DNA of 64,000 nt from Copromyces sp. CBS 386.78 (taxonomy: Eukaryota > Ascomycota > Sordariomycetes > Sordariales > Sordariaceae), in NCBI GenBank assembly GCA_030685235.1, contig MU839088.1, positions 434,001 to 498,000 on the forward strand, in the 5' to 3' direction. Shown here piece after piece: positions 1 through 11,117 of the stretch (position 1 is its first letter; the number at the start of each line of letters is the position of its first letter). Below the pieces are notes generated by a model. The model was not told the origin of the DNA and did not search any database. It saw only the letters and a list, made by a program, of their open reading frames with translations. A program made the position numbers and the translations under genes.

Positions 1-67
1 GTAAACAACACTCAGCTAGCAAAGATATTCTTCCAATTGCCTTCAGATTAACGAGATAAAAGTTCTT

Positions 68-258
68 CGTCATTTGTTCCCTATGTGTGGTCTAGACTTT
101 GACCGATTATCAGAGTATAATTAAGGTCATCATTCGGACGCTGGCCGCTTCGTCGCAGCGGGGAATTGAACTCGCGTGATCGTGAGTTAACACATGAAGA
201 AAAACAACTTGCCTGATGTTGGTCGGGCGTGCGGCTTGCAGGCATCGTTGCGCCGGTG
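68..258 (-). repeat. tRNA-related SINE-like repeat, copy 1
   Basis: This stretch aligns with 461-635 over most of its length. Shared blocks are CGTCATTTG at the left, the GTGGTCT-GACTTT segment, TCTAATTAA/TATAATTAA, a B-box-like GAGTTCAATTCCC on the minus strand, and CAACTTGCC. On the minus strand the order (degenerate A box, then B box) is that of a polymerase III tRNA-derived promoter. The A box is badly eroded in this copy. It is more likely a degenerate SINE or tRNA relic than a working tRNA, because no complete cloverleaf can be drawn. Confidence 0.4.
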
Positions 259-460
259 ACAAGTTAGGAAATGCGCAGGCGAAAAGGACATAATGACCTC
301 TCTAAGAGAGATGGAAAAAAAGGATCAGATACCATCATGGATGGTAGAGAATCTGTATTGTATTCAAGGTTAGCACTCTAGAACATACAGAAGACATTCA
401 CAGAGTTTCGCTAAAGTTGAAAGCCGACGTTATTTTTCAGGTGTATTTGACAAGGTTTGT

Positions 461-635
461 CGTCATTTGGTATAGTGGTCTTGACTTTTGACCTCATTGG
501 AGTCTAATTAAAGTGCATCATGTTGTTGGGCATCGGCTTTGGCTGGGAATCGAACTCTATCCTGTCGTGACTCGAGTAAGGGAAATCAACTTGCCTTTTG
601 GTGTCTGCGCGCGTACCGCTACGCCATGGTGCCGG
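461..635 (-). repeat. tRNA-related SINE-like repeat, copy 2
   Basis: This is the better preserved partner of 68-258. Read on the minus strand it starts near 635 with an A-box-like TGGCGTAGCGGTA. It continues to a B-box-like GAGTTCGATTCCC at about 550-562, the spacing expected of a tRNA with a long intervening region. The 3' side then diverges into a tail containing TTTTGACC. No matching acceptor stem closes the fold, so I call it a tRNA-derived repeat and not a tRNA gene. Confidence 0.4.
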
Positions 636-3600
636 ATTTTACGCGGCTACTGGTGGTTAAAAAACAAAACATGGGGGGGACGTTGATAAACTAGAAGATT
701 TATGAAAAAAGAGGGTGTTGTAGCAAGAAAGAATTTTCAGTGGTTGCAAATGTTTGTGATGGAATGCGCACTGGGCGATGGCGATGGAATGTCATGGACG
801 GACGTCACTGGGTGTTGGTTTTGGAAGAGGAAAGAGCGAGAGAGATGGCAGAGGCAGACATGCAAAGCGTTTTCTGTTACTCGATTTTGGCCTTTTGTAT
901 TCATCACCAAATTGTGGGCATGCAAGACATGTTCTTACCCTACATATTCACGAGCCACCACTTCCCAGTTCTTTTTTTTTTTTTTTTTATTGTTGGATTT
1001 TGGAGGCCAGCTGCATTTGCTTTGGCGGATGAAAAGCGACGGGACGTGCACCGATGAAGATTACGGCGACCATGTAGAAACCTGCCTCTGTTCAAGAAAT
1101 CGTCCGTGCTGCCGCCTGTTTTCTATTGACAGAGATATTCTGAACTAGAACTTCCGAAAATGTCATGTTGACTTTGCGTAGTTTTTGTCCGTGGGAACTT
1201 GTGTCATTGTGAAATCATAGTGTTGATGGTGAGAGCAATGGATTCAGGGGCCAATGCAACGCTGAGTGACGACACAAAACCGTGAACAACTTCAAAAAAA
1301 AAAACGCCGAAAATGTCACGGATCAGATTCGATCTTTTCGTTGCTATTCCCGAAAGCCGCGTGGCAGTTACTCTTTCTGCCGCCATGTTGCCAGATGAGC
1401 TAACAGATTGAGGAGGCAAGGAGCTCCAAGATCCCATGAAAGTTGGCTGTTGGTCAGTAGCGAGTCGTTGTACCGTGCGCGTTCTAGAACACAACATTCC
1501 ATGTCAGAGGATGCTCAAAAAACAAAGGGTCCTGTCCCACACCATTTCGATACCCCAACGTTCTAGAAGCCGGGCCGCAGCTGCTTTGTGACGTCCAACA
1601 GAGCTCATTGCTCGATTGACTTCGACCTCTGTGTGTGTGCGAAGCTTTGTGGCGCGAGTTATGAAATGGAGTGTTTTCATGGAGGTTGCATCCGAATCTG
1701 AAAATGAAAATTCTCAAAGTCCGGCGCCAAGTCCAAAAATTTGCGACATTAATATTCTGCCGGTGGACGAAAATCCTCAAGTCGACGGTCTCGGACGGTC
1801 GGACGGTCGGCGGGACGGGTTCGATAACGGATCGATACTGTAACGGGGTCGAGGCGGGGAATGCGCCGCTAAGATTTAGTAGACTCCACTTATCGTCTCA
1901 TGTTGCCTTGAACCCCGGTCGCAATGACGCCAACCTTGGCAGGACTCTTCCTTCTTTCCCTTACCAAGCTGCTTGGCAGATCCAGGCCACCAATCGCTTC
2001 CCAGCTGGCCAGCAGCGGATGGGGGAAGCGTGGAGCGTGGTGCTCGGATGTGACGGCACTGGGCTGGCTTGACCATGACGTCACGGGCTAAGGTCCACGG
2101 TACAAAACGGATTGCGCCCGCATTTGGAGCGTCTTTTTTCACACATTGCGATTGCTGGGCTTTGGGGTCTTGGCCAGATCATTCATATTTCGAATATTTT
2201 TTTTCCGTCGTTAGGTGCCAGTAACAATCGCTGTGTGCAGGTTCGTTTTATAGTCGTCCTCCCCAGCCATGGACTTTCGAAGGACCCCCATCCCCCGCCT
2301 GACCCAGGGACCTCGCCCACGGCGAGCGGTCATGATGATGGGATTCTGACACTATCACACCCACCAACATGAACACACCACCAACGTTGTTTTTATGATG
2401 TCGAGGAGAACGAAATCAAAACATCCTGCAAAACAAAAGGAAATGAACGCCAACAGCGGGAATGGGACGACGCAAAAACGGAAAGGAAAGGGTCTCGGCG
2501 GGAGCCAACGGGGCCAAAATCCCAAGGCTGGGAGCCGAGAACGAAAAACCAGGGACCAGTCAGCAAGCAGCCAGCTCATTGGCTTGGATCAAGGTTGATC
2601 GGCGAGATCGGCAAAAGGGGTCATGGGCGATGCTCGGCCAATTGCGTTCTGGAGTCTACGAACTCGCAACTCCGTTTGGATTTCAAAAGGACCCTTTTTG
2701 GACTGCAAATGGGTTGCGAAAGGACCCTGTGATGTCGAAACATCGCGATGGGAGAAAGGTGATGATGGAAATGATTGGTGATGCCCGTGCATTGAACGCT
2801 GAATTATTCCGAATCACCACTCGGCAACTGGACCCGCCGATGACCTGAAGTGGGTGGCCCTTAGTCACAGTGTCGTCATGGTACACTTGTAGCTTTTTGC
2901 TGGCGAGGAAGCGAGGTAAAACGTACCGCAGTGCTCACCAGTCACCCGACCCGACCTTGACCCCTTTTTTCCTGTCGGGGTCGAATTTGTTCGATTGTTG
3001 ACAGCGGATTTTTGGGATTCAATTTTCTGACCAGGCACCGAAATCTGAAATGTGAATTTTCTCGAGAGGTCTTGTCGATGCTTGTTGAAACCTGTCCCAA
3101 CTCACAACTGAAGTGTCCACGACTGAACACAGAACACAGCCGTGAAAACGGAGGCGCACGAGGCGCACCACCATGGATTATACAGTGTCACTCATGATCG
3201 GACTCGCAAAGCGGCTAGGAAATTTGGCAGGCCATCAATCTCTCTGATCAGTTCTAGACCTTTGTCGATCTGGCCGACTCTGCCGAACAAAGTTCAGCCA
3301 TCAAGGAAGTCGAAGGGCAAGTCAGCGGACCGTTAGCAGTCAGCACCAATGCATTTTGGGACACCACCCCTTTTCCATCAAGGTGCTCATCTCTGATGAA
3401 GCCATCACAAGCAAAATGGTGGTGTTGCTCCGTTGGAAATGGAGTGTTCCCAATGTCCCATTCCCATCACATCTCTACGGAGCCGGAGCCGGCGACACGG
3501 CCGGAGGAGGAAGGTCGCATGATCATGGGAATTGTCAAACTGGAAATGACTGACCATCCCAGAGGAATCATACAGAGCTTATTCCTCCATCCTGGCCACG

Positions 3601-4475
3601 TGCATGTCCGGCGCAATGCAGTGTCTTGAATGCCCTGTTCAGGTTTGTCTTCCTTTTGACATCATGAAGTTTGCCCACTTGCCAGCCGGCAGATACGCCG
3701 CTGCATGGCTTACGCTGCCTGTTCTTTCCAGCATTGTCGTTACGTGAGAACGGCAATTCGCAAATGGGAAACAAATGCCGCCTTTAACCTGCTGCTACAC
3801 AGTGACAGAGATCGCTGGGCCGTGAAAAGGCCACTGTCATAAGGGTCCACTAACAGACCCAACACTTTCCCAGGCAGCTGCCAAAGCATCGAGGAGCAAA
3901 GTGGAAAGCACCGGAATACACACCGGGCCGTCGATCGGCTATTGGGGACGATCGAAAAAATGTTCTAGCCTTCAAGTGAGATATCATCCAGTGAAATGTG
4001 TCGCACAAAGTCTCACTCACTGTCAGCTTTGGGCGCAGGTGAGCGAGGTGAGGTGCTCGGGGCTCCACCGTAGCGCCGCGCTACTGAGTGTACGTAAGGT
4101 ATGTAAATCCGGTCGGTCAGGGGACTTTGTCGCTGGCGAGGTCGCCCCGGGCGCACTTTGCCAGAGAAGGCGCACCCAACCCGGGCGACTGGCCGCCCAC
4201 ACGGAAGGAGTGGCCTGAGAGCAAAAGTTAAGAAGACAGGTGCGACTGAGAAAGAGAGAAGGAACCTAAATAACGGAGGGCAGTGACTTCCATTGGGCAA
4301 CTTGAACTGAATGACGCTTAAACCTCGACCTCGGAGCTCCTTCCCGCGTTCTCCCAGCAGAGTGGACGGCGCGGCGGGACCACCTGCACCGCAGCGATAC
4401 CTTAGAGGTAGGTAAGGCCACGCCAGGCACCGCCCGTGCCGTCCGGCCGTCTAGCCCATTCTCCACTGACCACCA

Positions 4476-6051
4476 TAGCGCGCGCACGGTATCTGTAAAA
4501 ATGGTCTTCCGGATGGTCTCCTTGTCACTGGACTATTTTCCGGCGGGGGATCTGTTTTCCTACTATAAAATAATACTCAGTATTATCTTCAAAACGAAAG
4601 CATTAAATCTGTAAAAATCGTGTAGAGCACAGTGTATTATATTTGTAAAAATCATTATTAGTATGATATTTAGTGTAAAAATCATCGCTAGTATGATATT
4701 TTATAAATAGGGTTTTATATATATAAATTATATATAATATAAATTATAATTTTCGTTATAGAAGAACCTCTTCTCCAAAAAATACGATTTTCTATTATTG
4801 TAATCTTTTTATATTAATTTTATTTTTATAAAAAAATCATTTTCAAAATCATTTTCTATTAAAAGCGGTTATTAAATTAAAATATTTCACCTTTTAGATT
4901 ATTTTATTACTATATTAAATTTAAAAATAAAATTGATTAGGATATAACTTAATTATTATTATTAAAAGGTATTATAGAAATTAATTTGTAAAGAAGTTTA
5001 GTATATTATAAACTTTTATAATTGTATTATTTTTATTATAATTTTACAAATAAAATACCTTTATTATTATAGAATTTTACAATTATATTATTTCTATTAA
5101 AATCTTACAATCATTTTACCTTTATTATTATAGAATTTTACAATTATCTTATTCTAATCAAAATTTTCCATTTATATTACCTTTACTATTATAGAATTTT
5201 ACAGTTATATATATTTTAATATATGAACTTAAATATTAAAATTTAAATTTTTTAAAATTTTAAAGTCTTTTCTTCCTACTTTCTTCCTTAATCTTACACT
5301 TCTCCTTTATAATTTGAAAAGATTAGCCTTTTTCTTTAGAAATAACTATTTAGCTTAGTGGCTAAGTGGTTAATGAAGTAGTTCTTCATTGTTAGACTCT
5401 GGTTCGATTTCTCGCTGTGGCTAAAAATTTTCAATTTATTATTAATAATATATAATTGGAAAAAAACTAAGAAACTTCAATTAAATACCTAAATTAAAGG
5501 TATTTTTTTATATATAAGGTATATTTTCTAAGGAATTTTTTTACAGTTATATAAAGGCTTTTTTAAAATCCAATTTCTTACATTTAAGGTATAAATTCCT
5601 AATATTTTTTCACAGTTATATAAAAGCCTTTTTTATATATAGGGTATACCTTTCTAGAATTTTTTTATAATTATATTTATATTTAAATAAAATTTTCCTA
5701 AATTAAATAATTTTAACTCAAAATACTTCAACTATAAAATAGGCTCTCTTACAAAAAATAAATTCATTTTTGAAAATGATTTTCACACGTAAGACTATAT
5801 CAATAAGAATTCCTCCCTTTACTATAAATTCAATATATCTGTACGATAGTCACTTAGATAAATTAATATTACAATAAAATATTTACACTTAACGAGTTAT
5901 TTGCACTAAAACAGTCACTACAATATATATTCATTTGATTGACTCTTATATTTTACACACGATATCATCGTATCATCATTTTACAGTAAATACATTTAAT
6001 AACTGTAAAACAATACTAGAGATCATTTTTACAGATGCAATGCGCGCGCTA
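4476..6051. mobile_element. RIP-mutated DNA element with GC-rich inverted ends
   Basis: The left end (4473-4502) and the right end (6025-6054, reversed) match over about 30 bp with four differences. Both begin CCATAGCGCGCGC and end ATCTGTAAAAAT. A TA dinucleotide sits just inside the outer CCA on both sides, as expected of a TA-duplicating Tc1/mariner or pogo-type element. Subterminal TGTAAAAATCAT-type motifs recur at both ends. The 1.5-kb interior is extremely AT-rich with stops in all frames, so nothing codes today. The alternating GC ends contain few CpA sites, which would explain why they survived RIP. Whether the interior once held a transposase cannot be seen. Confidence 0.7.
5349..5426 (+). 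tRNA. tRNA-like sequence inside the AT-rich element
   Basis: A 77-78 nt stretch can fold as a tRNA. The seven-base 5' TTTAGCT pairs with 3' GGCTAAA with one G-T pair. An ATGAA/TTCAT anticodon stem closes a seven-base loop GTAGTTC with T33 in place (anticodon would read AGT). A B-box-like GGTTCGATT follows. The T stem is poorly paired and the D region has extra bases. The whole lies inside mutated DNA, so it is probably a tRNA-derived repeat or mutated relic. The core TAGTGGCTAAGTGGTT resembles the element at 53575-53690. Confidence 0.35.
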
Positions 6052-6767
6052 TGGCACCTCCTCACTGCCCACTCACACAGGGCAGCTCTGCCCTCTGGAA
6101 CCCGCAGCCCGATCCGACCCAAAATTCTATGGCTGGGCCCAGAATCCCTCTCGACTTTCAGCGGACAGACCGCACTGTTTGGACTTTTCCATATGCACTC
6201 ACTTCCCTCCCTCGTCTTCGGCTTCGTGTTCCCCTTCTCCAGCCCAGCCTCGAATCTGCCTGATCCGTCAACCACCACCATTCACAGTCCACGGTTCACA
6301 GCTCACCAACACCACTGTTTTGACTCGGCACTGCGTCTACACCATCCCAGCCTTCTCTCCTCGCTTGTCTTCTCCCCAAGGCTACCACCTTACCACCACC
6401 TCCTCCCTGGCTCCCTCGGTCATCCTGGGTCACTGCTCGGTCGGTACCTTACTAAACAGATCCGCTGATCGGCATTGACACGTCGGCCCCCCAGTCCGTC
6501 GTTCCTCCGTCTACGACGCCCGCACGCCTGCGCACCTTATCACCACCGCGAGAATTTTTAAGCTTTCTTCTCCGACCAGCGCATATCGCATTGGCGGCCT
6601 CACGATCACGGCAACACCTACCTACCCGCAAGGCATACACATCGCATCGCATCCCGCCATCTGCTATCCGCATCCGCGCCTACCGCTACAAATCGCACAC
6701 ACACACCCCCCGCACAAGACACTCGGTCGACCGATGACACGAGATCCCCGATACAAGGCTTAGAACA

Positions 6768-9700
6768 ATGGCGAGTCCGGTGGGGGAGGATAACTGGGTC
6801 GACTTTGTCGACCACCAGCTGCGTGGCGCCACCGACCTCGAAAGTCGCGTCAAGGTCATCGAGACCTTCCGTCGCGCCGTCCAAGCCGAGCCCGGCAGTC
6901 TCAAAGTATGGATGGCTTACTGCGAATACTTCTGGTCTCTCTATTCCGACTGCCAGCCTGGTAGCGACGCTGGCTGGCCCATCGAGGAACAGCACGTCGG
7001 CCGTGAGACTTTTACCCTAGACCATGCCCTCAACCTTTGGCAGGAGGGCTACGAGGCCGTCCAGTACCGTCTCTCCGACAGCCACCAGCTCTGGAATCGC
7101 TGGGTCTCCCTCGAGATGGAGCTGCTCGCCCGGACCGCTACCGAGGCCGGCGTCCGCCGCATCACTCATCTTTACAAGAACAGGCTGGCGGTACCCCATG
7201 CCACCTGGGATAACACGTCACAGATGTATTCTAGCTTTCTTTCCGAGTACAACCGCTCCAACTACGAGTCCGAGATGCTGCACGTCACCGCGAACGCCCG
7301 AGACGCCAAGCGACTGTACGAGTTGCGCGACCCCTGGGAGATGAAGCTCACCCATGCTCAGAAGGCCGGCGATATCCAGGGCATGAAGGCCATCATGGCC
7401 GAGTACATCGACTGGGAGATCAGGCAGGCCAAATCCAAAAAGGATCACCATACCTTGACAAACATCCGCATTTGCCTCGGTCTGTTTTCGCGTGCTCTTA
7501 CCGGCATCATGTCCGCGGATGAATCGACCTGGCTTAACTTTTTGGTTTTCGTCTCGACATGGCACTCTGACATCAAGCTGGGTCGCGTAAAGATTCCCTC
7601 GGTCATACTGCCCAACATGCTGGACGTCCTCCAGCGCGCTGTGCACCACGTTCCCTGGTCCGGCACTGTCTGGGCCCGCTACATCTTGGCTGCCGAGGAA
7701 GCTGGCCTAGGCTTCACTGACATTGAGCGCATCAAGCATGCAGCTACGAGCTGTGCCCAACTCGATCGCGATGGCATGGGTGGAGTTCTGGAGATGTACT
7801 CGGCCTGGTGTGGCTACCTCAAGCGCACCGCCATGAACCCCAACGCGACCGAAGAAGCCGTGGACCTTGCCGAGGTTGGCCTCCCGTCCGCCCTGGAAGA
7901 CGTTCGACATTGGGGCAAGCGACGGTACGGTGATGCTTACGAGGGTGACCCCAACTTCAGGTTAGAAAAGATTTTGATTCAGTTTCTGACCGAGAAGAAG
8001 GACGACATCGATGAGGCACGCACCGTATGGGAACAACTGTCTGTGATTCCGCTACATGCCAATAGCTATGATTTCTGGCTGGCTTGGTTTCTCTGGGAAA
8101 TGCTGGTCTTTGCTTCCACCAAGAGCAAGAACCGGAGCCCTACACCTGCCACCGTGTCTCAGGGCTTGCGGGTCCCCTCTTTTGCCACTCGTGTCTTCAT
8201 CAAGGCTCTCAAGGTACGAACGCTGGACTGGCCCGAGAGGATTATGGATGTTTATCTTCAGCATTGTAACGACTACGAGCTGGCCGAAACACTACGCGAA
8301 GCCCAGGACACCATCTACAAGACGAGAAAGGGTGTTGCTAGGCGTCGTGAGAGAGAGGCTGCTCAAGCACAAGCGGCGGCACAAGCTCAGGCCCAGGCCG
8401 CGTACGCAGCACAGGCACAGAACCAGGCTCAGGTTCAGCCTCAGCACCAACCGCAGCAACATCAACAGCAACAGCAACAGTCCCAGGATCACCCGGTGAC
8501 AGATGCCCCGCAAGCCGGCACATCACCAGGCTCTAAGAGGAAGCGTGAGGATGGTTCTGCGGATGAAGCTGATGATGGTGCCAAGCGGGCAAAGAGCGAA
8601 ACTGCTATGGGTGCTGCTGAGCTCAAGCGTGACAGGGAGAACACGTCGGTTTTCATTCGCAACCTCCCCGGAGACATCACCCAAACAAAGTTGCGACAGT
8701 TTTTCCGCGAGTATGGTCACATCAACAATATCGACCTTCAAAAGAGCGAAGGTGCCCCGCCTGTGGCGCTGATCGAGTTCAGGTCGCCAGAAGATGCTCG
8801 GACAGCTCTGCTTCGCGACGGGAAATACCTCGGCGAGTCCGTTATCCAAGTCAGCCCGGCAACCGACTGCACCCTCTTCGTGACCAACTACCCACCCGAG
8901 GCAGATGAGCAGTATATCCGCGATCTTTTCAAGCATTGTGGTGGCATTCACAGTATCCGTTTTCCCAGCCTCAAATACAACACCAAACGCCGGTTCTGTT
9001 ACGTATCCTTCCGCGACCGATCCTTTGCAGCTGCGGCCACTCAACTTGACGGCAAGCCTTTGGAAGGAGGAAAGTACAAGTTGCAAGCCAAGTTCTCCGA
9101 TCCAGGCCATAGGCAAGTGCGCCAAGGAGCTCAGGCCGAAGATCGCGAGCTCCACGTGATGAACCTACCTCGTGCAGCAAGTGAAGACGACGTCGAGGGC
9201 CTCTTCGAAAAGGCCGGCAAGGTCGTCAGCGTCCGTCTGACGCGCAACATGGGAGGCGTCAGCACCGGCACCGCATTTGTGGTGATGGAAACAAAGGAAC
9301 AGGCAGCCAAGGCGATTGAAATACTGGATAAGGTGATCTTTGGCAACCATCCCCTCAAGGTGGAGGTGTCAAAGCCGCCCACGCGCAAAACCACCGCTAC
9401 GAGTCGAGCTGACGGTGAAGCCGAAGGTTCGCCCGAGTCTAGCGCCTCCGGGTCGGGATCTAGTCACGTGTCCGGGCCTGAGATTGCCGCCCGTACGATT
9501 GCCATTCTTGGCATTCCCGACACGATGAACGACGCGCGCGTCCGCTCCATCGTTGCCCCTATCGGCTCGATCAACAAGCTCGTTCTCCACCCGCAGCACG
9601 GCGGCGCTGTCGTCGAGTTCGCCGATGCGGCGACGGCCGGCAAGGCCTCTCTCGTGATTAATAGCACTGTAATCGAGGGTGGGAAGAAGCTGCGTGTCGG

Positions 9701-10088
9701 ATCCGTCGGCCAGCTGTTCAAGGAGAAGGCCGAGAAGAGGATAGACAGAATCGATCTGCCGCATCAGCAACCGCAGAAGAAGCAGGATGACTCTAAGGCC
9801 AGCAAGAAGGGGAAGACCGCTGCGGAGTTGATGCCACCGCCGCCGCCCATTAGGAGACCGCCTGTGTTGGGCAAGGCGGGGGCTAAAAGGGGACTCGGGT
9901 TCGTGGTTCCTGTCAGCAAGGCGCAGAAGGAGCAGAACGCTGCTGCTGCTGCGGCGAAGGAGGGGTCGGAGCCGGTCAACGGCACCGTGCCATCAGGACC
10001 TGCTGCGCCTGCGCCGGCACCGGCACCACCGGTTGCCCAGAAAAGCAATGCCGATTTTAAGAAGATGTTCTTGGAGGGGAAGAAGTGA
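6768..10088 (+). CDS. prp24: U4/U6 snRNP recycling factor, SART3/Prp24 type
   Basis: This 1106-residue intronless gene encodes a pre-mRNA splicing factor that, in its family, binds U6 snRNA and re-anneals U4 with U6 in the nucleus. The N-terminal half (about 25-560) is rich in aromatic helix pairs typical of HAT repeats. It is followed by a Gln/Ala-rich linker (about 525-585) and basic clusters (SKRKRE, AKRAK) that look like nuclear localisation signals. Four RRMs start near 626 (SVFIRNLPG), 700 (LFVTNYPP), 792 (ELHVMNLPR) and 907 (TIAILGIP). RRM1 to RRM3 have readable RNP motifs; RRM4 is degenerate, as in Prp24. The C-terminus ends with NADFKKMFL (1094-1102), the motif that contacts the Lsm2-8 ring. 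The start is the first ATG of the frame, preceded by pyrimidine-rich DNA. Domain order and length fit SART3-like proteins rather than the shorter yeast Prp24. Confidence 0.93.
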   Translation: MASPVGEDNWVDFVDHQLRGATDLESRVKVIETFRRAVQAEPGSLKVWMAYCEYFWSLYSDCQPGSDAGWPIEEQHVGRETFTLDHALNLWQEGYEAVQYRLSDSHQLWNRWVSLEMELLARTATEAGVRRITHLYKNRLAVPHATWDNTSQMYSSFLSEYNRSNYESEMLHVTANARDAKRLYELRDPWEMKLTHAQKAGDIQGMKAIMAEYIDWEIRQAKSKKDHHTLTNIRICLGLFSRALTGIMSADESTWLNFLVFVSTWHSDIKLGRVKIPSVILPNMLDVLQRAVHHVPWSGTVWARYILAAEEAGLGFTDIERIKHAATSCAQLDRDGMGGVLEMYSAWCGYLKRTAMNPNATEEAVDLAEVGLPSALEDVRHWGKRRYGDAYEGDPNFRLEKILIQFLTEKKDDIDEARTVWEQLSVIPLHANSYDFWLAWFLWEMLVFASTKSKNRSPTPATVSQGLRVPSFATRVFIKALKVRTLDWPERIMDVYLQHCNDYELAETLREAQDTIYKTRKGVARRREREAAQAQAAAQAQAQAAYAAQAQNQAQVQPQHQPQQHQQQQQQSQDHPVTDAPQAGTSPGSKRKREDGSADEADDGAKRAKSETAMGAAELKRDRENTSVFIRNLPGDITQTKLRQFFREYGHINNIDLQKSEGAPPVALIEFRSPEDARTALLRDGKYLGESVIQVSPATDCTLFVTNYPPEADEQYIRDLFKHCGGIHSIRFPSLKYNTKRRFCYVSFRDRSFAAAATQLDGKPLEGGKYKLQAKFSDPGHRQVRQGAQAEDRELHVMNLPRAASEDDVEGLFEKAGKVVSVRLTRNMGGVSTGTAFVVMETKEQAAKAIEILDKVIFGNHPLKVEVSKPPTRKTTATSRADGEAEGSPESSASGSGSSHVSGPEIAARTIAILGIPDTMNDARVRSIVAPIGSINKLVLHPQHGGAVVEFADAATAGKASLVINSTVIEGGKKLRVGSVGQLFKEKAEKRIDRIDLPHQQPQKKQDDSKASKKGKTAAELMPPPPPIRRPPVLGKAGAKRGLGFVVPVSKAQKEQNAAAAAAKEGSEPVNGTVPSGPAAPAPAPAPPVAQKSNADFKKMFLEGKK

Positions 10089-11117
10089 AGGAAATGGGAA
10101 GGGATGAGCGCAAGTACACAACCAGGCAACAAGCAATAGCAACACAAAAAAGGGGAAAACGGACCACAGGCACAAGCAACGAAGACGCCTTGCTGGATCC
10201 ACGGGGTTGAAACGGTCAGGGCCATGGGGTACGGTATGCCGGGACAAGGTCAAGGTATGCATATTACGGTATTGGTCAAGGCTCGGGGGAGTATGTTGGG
10301 CTAGTTTGGGTTGCAACTTGCATGGAGCATGAGCATGAGCATGGGAATGGGAATGAGGGTTGTTGCTCTAAAGCATTCCGCATAAGTGCCTGTCGATAGT
10401 TTAGGCTTGTCTGAAAAGTTCTTGGAGGATTGGGAGGATGGGTAGAGGTTGCTGTGTTAGTGTATGATACCATGATTTGAAGAGAGATGAGATTTTTCAC
10501 AATATGAGGTAACATTGGAGGTGGACATGAATGAGGCGAATGATGACTACCTCGATTTCGTGATGGGGGTTGACTGGGGATGACGGATTTAGAAAGGAAT
10601 CGTTGGGCTCAGGTACTTGGAAGATGAATCTATACCCCATTTCCTGCTGGAACGAGACGGGATGGTCTCGGAGTCAGGTGAGATGGAAGTATACCACCAA
10701 AACCAGCCTCAAACCAGTAGGGGCGGTGTTTGGATTGCTCAAGGATCGACCTTGATGTCTTTGGGTTATCTATGCCCTCTGCTCGGTCTCAGTTTCGGGT
10801 GTTTGTTTGCTTCTTGATTTTGCTGTTTCTCTTTCTTTTGTCTTCTCTTCCACCGCAGATCCAACTCCGGCAGTACCGTGGCTTCGTGTTTGCTTTGCGA
10901 ATGCCTCCGGGACGAAGGCACGGGAAGCCACGCACGTACCTTATGGGAAGAAGGAAGGCATCACGACGAGAAGGCGCCCAGCAACACAAGGCAGGAGGAC
11001 TTACCGCATAGTTGCCATCAAAAGGAACGGCCCGTTTCATGATCACACTCTTTCTACCCCATCAATTGGACCTCCATTTCGCTTACATACATGTGACCCT
11101 TCACCTTCGGCATTGGC
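10089..11117. other. intergenic, no gene recognised
   Basis: This interval lies between two convergent genes and contains the 3' ends of both. It has GAGCAT/GGAATG short direct repeats near 10325-10355 and no frame with a recognisable product. Confidence 0.5.

Larger units (their letters stand above)
1..4472. other. gene-poor region, no gene recognised
   Basis: I find no reading frame with a recognisable domain, no convincing splice pattern and no long codon-biased frame here. The only structure I can support is the pair of tRNA-related repeats near the left edge and simple runs such as the poly-T at about 970-987. Short open frames up to 148 codons occur on both strands but look like chance. 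Confidence 0.5.

Noticed and set aside
702..1148. 148-codon frame with a run of Phe
   Set aside because: The Phe run is the poly-T tract at 970-987. The rest has no biased codon use and no recognisable domain.
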